From Sulfurovum sp. (GTDB lineage Bacteria > Campylobacterota > Campylobacteria > Campylobacterales > Sulfurovaceae): a stretch of DNA of 20,608 nucleotides. Positions 14,807 to 20,608 of the stretch are shown here, in pieces; positions within the stretch are counted from its first letter, which is position 1; each line of letters starts with the position of its first letter. Made by a program: the position numbers and the translations under genes. The notes beneath the pieces are model-generated. The model worked only from the letters and a program-made list of their open reading frames with translations. It did no database searches and was not told the origin of the DNA. Location: the NCBI GenBank assembly GCA_022729615.1, contig DZAQ01000011.1, forward strand, positions 1-20,608. The letters are read 5' to 3'.

Positions 14807-16243
14807 TTAAAATAGTTGTTTTGCCCAATTAGCAATTTTCTTAATTGGGTTATTGTTGTCGCTTGGAACTTCAGGAAGTTCACCAAAAGGAAATGACTCC
14901 TCACCCCTGCTTGCAGGAGCATTTTTCGCCTCTTTTGCCTCTTTCTTATCTTTTATTATTTTATCTAGTTTGATATCAACCAAATTAGGCTTGGTCCCTC
15001 CGGCAGCTTCATCAGCAGTATCATCAGAGTTCCCCGTTTCATACTCATCACTCTGTTTGTTTTTTGAGTAGAGCATTTCATTGTTGAAATTGATCTCATA
15101 CTCAGTATGTTTGCCGGCAATATAGAGCAGTAATCCTATAACAGTTGAGTACGCCGGATCTTTCAGGTCGTCAAAAAGACCAGAGATATATCTCTCTTCC
15201 GGTTGTGCGATGCGGACTGACATTCCACCAAAGATTGCTTGAGCCATCTCTCGAATCCCTTTGAGTTTTGTCATTCCTCCTGTTAAGATAATGCCTGCTC
15301 CGATCTGCTCCTTGAGCAGACTTTTGTTGAGTGATTTTGCAAGAATCATGAGTGTCTCTTCAACTCTTGCAAGAATGACAGAGTGAACAATCTCCAGCGA
15401 GACTGCATTGCAATTCTCCTCATCACCGATGACAGGAAGTTCGATGATCTCATTGCTGTTTCCTAGCAGGTCACCATAGCTTTTTTTGACATTTTCAGCA
15501 ATCTGCAGCGGTGTATGGAGCGCCATCGAAAGATCGTTCGTGATATGGTTTGAGCCGACACTGAGAAAATCGTTGTAACGAATGGAGTTGCCGGTATGAA
15601 TAATCATATTGCTGGTTTGACCGCCTAAGTCTATCACGGCGACACCAAGCTCTTTTTCGTCCTCACTCATAGTCGCGATCGCTGAAGCATATCCATTGAG
15701 CACAATACCTTCGATCTCGATGCCTGCTGAACGGACAGCCTTTTTGAGATTGCTCAAGCTCGATTTTTGAGTCATGATGATATTGACATTGACCTCCATT
15801 CGACTCCCGTTCATTCCGAACGGATTTTCGATAAAATCTTGATCATCGACTTTGAAATTATATGGCAGAATATGAATCACATCATACTCTGTAGGTATAT
15901 TGGCATTGTATTGAGCTGTATGGATAACTCTCTCTATCTCTTTGATCGAGATATCTTTGTGCGGGATATTGACGATGCCGTTTGAATTCAAGCTCTTTGC
16001 ATAGGCGTTGGAGATGGAGATGATAGCGGTATTGATATTGCTAGCAGAGATTCTTTTGGCGTCGCTCACGGCTTTTTTGATCGACTTGGAGGCAAGCTCG
16101 ATATTGGTGATGACCCCTTTTTTGATCCCTTGAGATTTGGCTATTCCATGACCGATTATTTGAAGTTTGTCTCCCTCTCGTTCGGCAATAAGCGCACAAA
16201 CTTTTGTAGAGCCTATATCGATCGCTAAAACTACTTGATTCAA
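14807..16243 (-). CDS. ftsA: Cell division protein FtsA
   Basis: This 478-residue actin-like ATPase tethers FtsZ to the membrane. The phosphate-1 motif VLAIDIGSTKVCALIAE (about 5-21), phosphate-2 motif VAVIDLGGQTSNMII (about 202-216) and adenosine motif GAGIILTGGMTKLKGI (about 315-330) are intact. A charged, probably disordered stretch (about 395-460) leads to the C-terminal amphipathic helix KKIANWAKQLF that binds the membrane. The start is set at TTG 16243, with GGAGG 8 nt upstream and 1 bp after the stop of the preceding gene. The frame is open to another TTG at 16261, but that TTG lies upstream of the ribosome-binding site. It is 11 bp ahead of ftsZ in one operon. Confidence 0.96.
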   Translation of the reverse strand: MNQVVLAIDIGSTKVCALIAEREGDKLQIIGHGIAKSQGIKKGVITNIELASKSIKKAVSDAKRISASNINTAIISISNAYAKSLNSNGIVNIPHKDISIKEIERVIHTAQYNANIPTEYDVIHILPYNFKVDDQDFIENPFGMNGSRMEVNVNIIMTQKSSLSNLKKAVRSAGIEIEGIVLNGYASAIATMSEDEKELGVAVIDLGGQTSNMIIHTGNSIRYNDFLSVGSNHITNDLSMALHTPLQIAENVKKSYGDLLGNSNEIIELPVIGDEENCNAVSLEIVHSVILARVEETLMILAKSLNKSLLKEQIGAGIILTGGMTKLKGIREMAQAIFGGMSVRIAQPEERYISGLFDDLKDPAYSTVIGLLLYIAGKHTEYEINFNNEMLYSKNKQSDEYETGNSDDTADEAAGGTKPNLVDIKLDKIIKDKKEAKEAKNAPASRGEESFPFGELPEVPSDNNNPIKKIANWAKQLF

Positions 16244-16244
16244 A

Positions 16245-17720
16245 CTATATTCCCTCCACAAATTTTTGTATTGTATATTTCTCGCCTAGGGCTTTGAGAA
16301 GATTCTCTTGAAAAACACGGGTTTTGATCTGATCTGCGCTCTGTTCAATCATCTCGTTATTTTCCATCTTTCCATTTTTTGTCATTTTTTGTTCAATCAC
16401 CTTGTAAACTACTATTACATTATTTCCTACACTAATAATACCCTTTTCTTTTTGAGATGTAAAGAGTTTTTGTACAAATTGTAAACTTTCTTCATGATTT
16501 AACGGTTTGAGCGTGTCAATAGTGTCAAGTGAAATAAAATCTGACACTGTAGTTTGTGTTGTATCAATATTTTTGAGCGTAGTTTCTGCCAAGGAATTGA
16601 GGGCATTTAATTTGGCATTCTTTTCATATTCTGCCTTGACAAGCTCAAGCGCTTTCTCAAAGCTCATGGGCGCAGACTCGATCTTCTGAGCCAATTTGAT
16701 AGTTGCGTAGCGGTTGGAGATGGCTTTGGGCTTGAGGATGTCATTGGGATTTTTGGCTGTCAATTCACTCCAAGTTTGGGCATCAAACAGTGGATCGTTG
16801 AGCGGCAGTGTGACTGTTTCGCTTTTGGATATTTCACCCTTTTTGAAACCAATATAGGCTTTTTGCGCCTCTTTTTTACTTTTTTGCATCTGAAGCTCTG
16901 TCGTTACCCGCTCTTTGGCTTGATCAAGGGTGAGTTGTGTACCGTTCGTGTCAATAAAATTAAAACTATTCTGTGCATAATATGTTTTGATCTCATCCTC
17001 TGTGACATTAGCATCATCGCTTTTTGTCCAGAGAATATCAAGCTGGTACTGTTGAGGTGTCTTAAAAGACTCTTTGTGTGCCTCCCAATACTCTTTGAGA
17101 TTTGCCTCGGTTGCAGTGAGGTTGATATCATTTGCGGTGAGGACTTTGTAAGCAATCTTATCGGATATGTTGAGCGCTGCCGCAAGTATCTCCTGCTCAA
17201 ACGGCAGACTTTTGTTGTTCAGGAGAGAGAGCAGCTTTTCGATGACCATCTCATCACGGATTACCTCCTCGAAGAGGTTTGCTTTCATGTGTCTGTTGTT
17301 GAGAAATTCATCGTAAATAGCCTTGCTGAAGGCGCCATCTTTTTGAAAAGCGGGGATTTGTGCCAGTTTTTGGGCGATCTCATCATCAGAAACGATGATA
17401 CCAAACTCACCGGCTTGGTTGAGCAGGAGCGCTTGGGCAGTCATGGAGGAGAAAGCTTGCTGTGCCAACCCCATCTCTTTTGCCTTCTGATCATCAAGTT
17501 TGCCTTGGAGTTGCTGGTTGAGGCGTTGATATATATCGTTATAGGCGATATCAAATCTTGCTTTGGTTATCTCGATATCTCCGACTTTGGCGATCGCGCC
17601 GGATTTGGAGCCATACTGGTAGCTTCCCCATCCGACAAATCCGGCACCGATGAATGCGATCGTCGCGATCCAAATCGTTACAACGAGATATTTATTGTGC
17701 TTTTGCATCCAACTTATCAT
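16245..17720 (-). CDS. SurA/PpiD-like periplasmic chaperone, no evident parvulin domain
   Basis: This 491-residue protein has one N-terminal membrane anchor (about 12-32) and a large periplasmic part. Residues about 40-200 match the SurA/PpiD N-terminal chaperone domain (AKVGDIEITKARFDIAY, then QQAFSSMTAQALLLNQA and VSDDEIAQKLAQIPAFQ). Its family usually carries a parvulin prolyl-isomerase domain next, but the region around 220-350 (QYQLDILWTKSDDAN onward) shows none of the usual GGdLG and fGyH motifs. It is therefore better described as a PpiD-like folding factor, possibly non-catalytic. It is the first gene of the ftsA-ftsZ operon; I recall a similar gene in the same position in Helicobacter. 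The start at ATG 17720 has a weak AAGG 11 nt upstream. Confidence 0.85.
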   Translation of the reverse strand: MISWMQKHNKYLVVTIWIATIAFIGAGFVGWGSYQYGSKSGAIAKVGDIEITKARFDIAYNDIYQRLNQQLQGKLDDQKAKEMGLAQQAFSSMTAQALLLNQAGEFGIIVSDDEIAQKLAQIPAFQKDGAFSKAIYDEFLNNRHMKANLFEEVIRDEMVIEKLLSLLNNKSLPFEQEILAAALNISDKIAYKVLTANDINLTATEANLKEYWEAHKESFKTPQQYQLDILWTKSDDANVTEDEIKTYYAQNSFNFIDTNGTQLTLDQAKERVTTELQMQKSKKEAQKAYIGFKKGEISKSETVTLPLNDPLFDAQTWSELTAKNPNDILKPKAISNRYATIKLAQKIESAPMSFEKALELVKAEYEKNAKLNALNSLAETTLKNIDTTQTTVSDFISLDTIDTLKPLNHEESLQFVQKLFTSQKEKGIISVGNNVIVVYKVIEQKMTKNGKMENNEMIEQSADQIKTRVFQENLLKALGEKYTIQKFVEGI

Positions 17721-17828
17721 GACTATTTATACCTTTTTAGGGTTTTTGGTGTACCCTATGTTAAATTTTTTAATATTTTATTCAACTTGTGGTTAAAAAT
17801 GGTTGATTTTTTGAATGGAGGGGTGAGG
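17721..17828. promoter_or_regulatory. AT-rich divergent promoter region, division operon and bioA
   Basis: These 108 bp separate the two oppositely directed genes and are very AT-rich. On the minus strand TTGAAT and TAACAT with a 16-bp spacer form a plausible promoter for the division operon, while TATAAA at 17731-17726 lies only 5 nt from the ATG. On the plus strand several A/T hexamers could serve as a -10 for bioA, but none stands out. AGGGT and ACCCT form a small 5-bp dyad near 17738-17757. Confidence 0.4.
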
Positions 17829-19121
17829 TTGAATGAGACTCTGGTAAGAGAGGATTTGAAATATATTTGGCATCCATGCACGCAGATGAAAGATCATGAG
17901 ACGCTTCCGCTGATCCCTGTCAAATCAGCAAAGGGACTCTACCTTTTTGATTTTGAAGGCAATCGCTATATGGACGCGATCAGCAGCTGGTGGGTCAATC
18001 TTTTTGGTCATTCAAATCCCGAAATAAATCAAAAAGTAAAAGAGCAGATCGAGACGCTTGAGCATGTGATACTCGCGGGATTTACGCATAAGCCTGCCGT
18101 AGAGCTTGCCAGGCGTCTCGTGGAGTTGACACCTGAAAGTTTACAAAAAGTCTTTTTTGCCGATAATGGCTCCAGTGCCGTAGAGGTGGCGCTGAAAATG
18201 AGCTATCACTACCATCGCAACAGAGGTGAGAACCGTCCCCTTTTTCTCTCTCTGACCAATAGCTATCATGGCGAAACACTCGGGGCGCTAAGTGTGGGAG
18301 ATGTTGAGCTTTACAAAAAAACATATCAGCCGCTGCTTATCCGATCTGTCCAGACGCCGGTTCCTGCCGATCAGTCGCTGCAAAGCGCACTTGACGCACT
18401 TGAGTCACTCTCCAAATTACTCGATGAGCAAGGTGGCAAGATAGCTGCATTTATCGTGGAGCCGCTGATCCAGGGAGCCGGAGGGATGCATATGTACCAT
18501 CCGCAATATCTCAAAGGGGCAAGGGAGTTGACACAAAAATATGGAATTTGCTTGATCGCTGATGAGATCATGACGGGATTTGGACGAACAGGTACTCTAT
18601 TTGGATGCGAACAGTCCGGGATCGCTCCGGATTTTATGCTCCTCTCCAAAGGTTTGACCGGCGGCTACCTCCCGCTTTCAGTAGTGTTGACAACCGATAG
18701 TGTCTATGAGGCTTTTTATTGTGACTACAGTGAACAAAAATCCTTTTTGCACTCTCATAGCTATACGGGCAATCCGCTTGCATGCAGCGCCGCATTGGCG
18801 ACGCTGGATATTTTCGCATCCGACAATGTGCTTGAGGAGAATAGAAAAAAGAGTGAGTATATCGCGCAAAAACTCGATAAGTTCAGAGATTTTCCTAATG
18901 TCAAAGAGGTTCGTCAACTAGGAATGGTCGCCGCCATTGAGCTGCAAGGGTACGAGTCTCATGAGCGTATCGGACTCAAAATTTACCGATATGGACTCGA
19001 TCACGGTGTGCTTTTGCGCCCTTTGGGAAATGTGATCTATTTTATGCCGCCTTATATAATCACCTTTGAAGAGATTGACACCATGATGCAAGTAGCTTTC
19101 GGGGCGATTGAAAATTTGTGA
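17829..19121 (+). CDS. bioA: Adenosylmethionine-8-amino-7-oxononanoate aminotransferase BioA
   Basis: This 430-residue PLP-dependent class III aminotransferase converts KAPA to DAPA in biotin synthesis, with S-adenosylmethionine as the usual amino donor. Motifs: SSWWVNLFGHSNPEIN (the Trp pair at 54-55), NSYHGETLGALSVG (Tyr146), FIVEPLIQGAGGM, LIADEIMTGFGRTG (Asp245) and the PLP lysine in LLSKGLTGGY (Lys274). With TTG 17829 as start, Asp245 and Lys274 coincide with the numbering I recall for E. coli BioA. GGAGG lies 7 nt before this TTG; an ATG at 17799 in the same frame lies upstream of that site. The frame is open far upstream, but that stretch is antisense to the chaperone gene. No other bio genes are in the window. 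Confidence 0.96.
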   Translation: MNETLVREDLKYIWHPCTQMKDHETLPLIPVKSAKGLYLFDFEGNRYMDAISSWWVNLFGHSNPEINQKVKEQIETLEHVILAGFTHKPAVELARRLVELTPESLQKVFFADNGSSAVEVALKMSYHYHRNRGENRPLFLSLTNSYHGETLGALSVGDVELYKKTYQPLLIRSVQTPVPADQSLQSALDALESLSKLLDEQGGKIAAFIVEPLIQGAGGMHMYHPQYLKGARELTQKYGICLIADEIMTGFGRTGTLFGCEQSGIAPDFMLLSKGLTGGYLPLSVVLTTDSVYEAFYCDYSEQKSFLHSHSYTGNPLACSAALATLDIFASDNVLEENRKKSEYIAQKLDKFRDFPNVKEVRQLGMVAAIELQGYESHERIGLKIYRYGLDHGVLLRPLGNVIYFMPPYIITFEEIDTMMQVAFGAIENL

Positions 19122-19135
19122 GGCAATTCAACACA

Positions 19136-19220
19136 TCTAAAAACTAGATTGCTCCACTGCGTTCGCAAAGACGGATGTGGGGAGGGGTGGATCACCGGGT
19201 CAAGCCCGAGGATGACGGAA
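19136..19220. repeat. Palindromic repeat, copy 2
   Basis: TCTAAAAACTAGATTGC (19136-19152) is identical over 17 bases to 1366-1382 in copy 1 and is followed by a diverged TGCGTTCGCAAAGAC, the counterpart of the TTCGCTCGCAATGAC stretch in copy 1. It then continues into GGATCACCGGGTCAAGCCCG and GAGGATGACGG, a second short palindrome with CGGG/CCCG arms that copy 1 lacks. It fills the gap between the convergent bioA and Sel1/TPR genes and could serve as a bidirectional terminator. Confidence 0.7.
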
Positions 19221-19244
19221 TTTTGTCGCTTTGTTCAAAATACT

Positions 19245-20567
19245 CTATTTGCTAAAGAGTCTTCCAAATACTCCTTTGGAGGATTCTTCCATTCTGGCCA
19301 CATGGGGTTCTGCCCGCTTGATGCCGAGCTCAAGCGCATCTTGGTAGAGATTGAAAGCCTTTTTCCTGTCTTTGGCGATACCTATTCCGTTTTCATACAA
19401 TTGCGCGAGATCGCAGATGGCTTCGGGATAATCATTCATCGCCAGTCGATTGATCTGTGTGAAGGCTTCGGGGAGGTCTCTTTGGAGGATTTCTCCTTTG
19501 AAGAGCTCTCTTGCGAGCATAAACTGCGCGTAGATCGACTCTGTGGATGCAGCCGTGAGCAAAAGGCGCGCAGCTTCGCCGAGCTTGCCCTCCTCTTTGA
19601 GCCGGTTGACACTCTCGATCGCCTTCTCGATATCCTCTTCAGTATAGCCTTCGAGACTTATTTTGTAGAGGAGCTTCTCCTCCTCTTTGGAGTGTTCTGA
19701 TGTCGCCATCATCAGCGGGTATTGGTTGAGCATATTTCTTATCTTTTGATCTATATAGGAGATCGGCGGGTAGCTGCTTGGGATAGAGGATTTGACAGAT
19801 CGAATCTCTTTGAGCTCCTCTCTGGGCGCATCATCCAAGATTTCATCACTCAAAAAACTATTTGATTGGGCTTTGGTTTTGGTCTGGAGGAGATCCATCT
19901 CTTGACCCAATGCGCTTTCACTAACGGTGTGTGCAGGTTCAAAAATATTACTTTCATTTATCTCTTCGATCGCTTCATTTTCTTCATTCTCTTCACTGGA
20001 GTCTGTAGTGAAAAAGTTTTCATCTTCATCATCGAACTCTTCTATTGGTTCATTTGATTTTTGAGAAAGATCTGTATCGATTAGTGTATCGTAGCGCGCC
20101 ATGATCTCTTCAGTAGTCGGTTTTTTGGGTTGAGGAGCCGGGATTTCGGGTTCACTCTGCGAAGGGGCGGAGGTGGCCGAAGCAAGCCAGAGCATCTCAT
20201 CGTTTACGAGCGGAGCGTGACCGACAGAGGGGCTAGAGCCTGTCTCGAGAAGTCCGAATTTTTTGATAAGCTCCTCCTCCTCCTTGGTGCGAGTGGTTAT
20301 TTTGACTCTGTGGGTGGTGACCTTTTCCGGTATAGCCGACTCGACTAGATCATCCTCATTTTGTGAGCCATTGATAAAGCGATCAATGAGATTGGAGGCT
20401 TGAGCATAATTTTCGTCATCGATGACGGAAAGGATATTATTGAGGAGGCTGTTGTTTTTGTAGAGTCTCAGTTTGGAGCGCTGCAGTTGAATCGTCTCAT
20501 CGTCTGTCAGTGAAATTGCAATTTTGATAATTTGTAAACGCTTCCCTATCTGTCCAAGTTGTGTCAT
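19245..20567 (-). CDS. Sel1/TPR-like repeat protein with acidic middle region
   Basis: This 440-residue protein has no signal peptide or membrane segment and is likely cytoplasmic. The N-terminal helical part (about 1-75) is followed by a long low-complexity, strongly acidic stretch rich in Glu, Asp, Ser and Pro (about 130-260, including DEDENFFTTDSSEENEENE). The C-terminal 150 residues are helical, with two Sel1-like repeats: YAQFMLARELFKGEI...DLPEAF and AICDLAQLYENGIGIAKDRKKAF. Sel1/TPR repeats bind proteins; no catalytic motif is seen. I do not recognise a named family. ATG 20567 is chosen, with GGAG 8-9 nt upstream; the frame opens at TTG 20582 but has no site there. It is convergent with bioA. 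Confidence 0.8.
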   Translation of the reverse strand: MTQLGQIGKRLQIIKIAISLTDDETIQLQRSKLRLYKNNSLLNNILSVIDDENYAQASNLIDRFINGSQNEDDLVESAIPEKVTTHRVKITTRTKEEEELIKKFGLLETGSSPSVGHAPLVNDEMLWLASATSAPSQSEPEIPAPQPKKPTTEEIMARYDTLIDTDLSQKSNEPIEEFDDEDENFFTTDSSEENEENEAIEEINESNIFEPAHTVSESALGQEMDLLQTKTKAQSNSFLSDEILDDAPREELKEIRSVKSSIPSSYPPISYIDQKIRNMLNQYPLMMATSEHSKEEEKLLYKISLEGYTEEDIEKAIESVNRLKEEGKLGEAARLLLTAASTESIYAQFMLARELFKGEILQRDLPEAFTQINRLAMNDYPEAICDLAQLYENGIGIAKDRKKAFNLYQDALELGIKRAEPHVARMEESSKGVFGRLFSK

Positions 20568-20597
20568 AGCTCTTTGCTCCAAAAGATTGATAGGGTA

Positions 20598-20603
20598 TTA
20601 TAA
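20598..20603 (-). promoter_or_regulatory. -10 box of the Sel1/TPR-like gene
   Basis: TATAAT on the minus strand lies 30 nt before ATG 20567 and predicts a leader of about 24 nt containing the GGAG site. The -35 would be at or beyond the window edge. Confidence 0.5.
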
Positions 20604-20608
20604 CAGAA

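Noticed and set aside
16776..17798. Long plus-strand open frame continuous with bioA that would give a 781-residue fusion.
   Set aside because: It is antisense to the chaperone gene, gives a Cys/Leu/Phe-rich translation with no domain, and crosses the divergent promoter region. BioA is full length without it.
1..20608. CRISPR array, prophage, transposase or defence island.
   Set aside because: No regularly spaced direct repeats, integrase, transposase, toxin-antitoxin or restriction genes are seen; apart from the repeats the region is housekeeping sequence.

Overview
The window looks like ordinary chromosome from a Campylobacterota (Epsilonproteobacteria) member, probably a free-living Sulfuricurvum/Sulfurimonas-type organism. 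Three things point there: the contiguous set bioA - SurA/PpiD-like chaperone - ftsA - ftsZ, which I recall in the same order in Helicobacter; a UPF0323-type lipoprotein next to a glutathionylspermidine-synthase-like ATP-grasp gene; and promoters with a clear -10 box but a weak or absent -35. The genus is a guess. I see no rRNA, tRNA, CRISPR array, prophage or transposase gene.

Layout. 1-1349: the 3' part of a CYTH-CHAD (polyphosphate-related) protein. 1350-1520: a long palindromic repeat, then a promoter. 1521-3456: secreted ankyrin-repeat protein, ThiS sulfur carrier and a DUF475/TerC-like membrane protein, all on +. 3470-5345: DUF3617-type secreted protein, Na+/Ca2+ exchanger and YbeY, all on -. 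5407-6093: queC on +, divergent from ybeY and meeting a membrane diguanylate cyclase (6086-7243, -) tail to tail. 7465-9687: purL with its own promoter. 9693-10217: membrane-anchored protein of unknown function (-). 10323-11447: nagA. 11537-11629: a 30-residue single-helix membrane protein not usually annotated. 11662-13444: ATP-grasp ligase and lipoprotein operon (-). 13602-17720: ppiD-like, ftsA and ftsZ division operon (-). 17829-19121: bioA (+). 19136-19220: second palindromic repeat copy. 19245-20567: Sel1/TPR-like cytoplasmic protein (-).

The genes are mostly housekeeping: cell division, purine, biotin, thiamine and queuosine synthesis, rRNA maturation, amino-sugar recycling and ion transport. 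They lie in short transcription units that switch strand often. Several starts are corrected by Shine-Dalgarno position: ftsA, bioA and the DUF475 gene probably start at TTG, the ankyrin gene at GTG, and ybeY, ftsZ, the lipoprotein, the ATP-grasp gene and the 174-residue protein start at internal ATGs.

No large undescribed system is evident. The observations most worth a second look are two related palindromic repeats 17.8 kb apart, two genes (ybeY, nagA) whose -10 box lies 6-7 nt before the ATG and may give leaderless mRNAs, the 30-residue membrane ORF, a lipoprotein/ATP-grasp pair that could be ligase and substrate, a division-operon chaperone with no visible parvulin domain, and a 15-bp inverted repeat spanning the purL promoter and ribosome-binding site.
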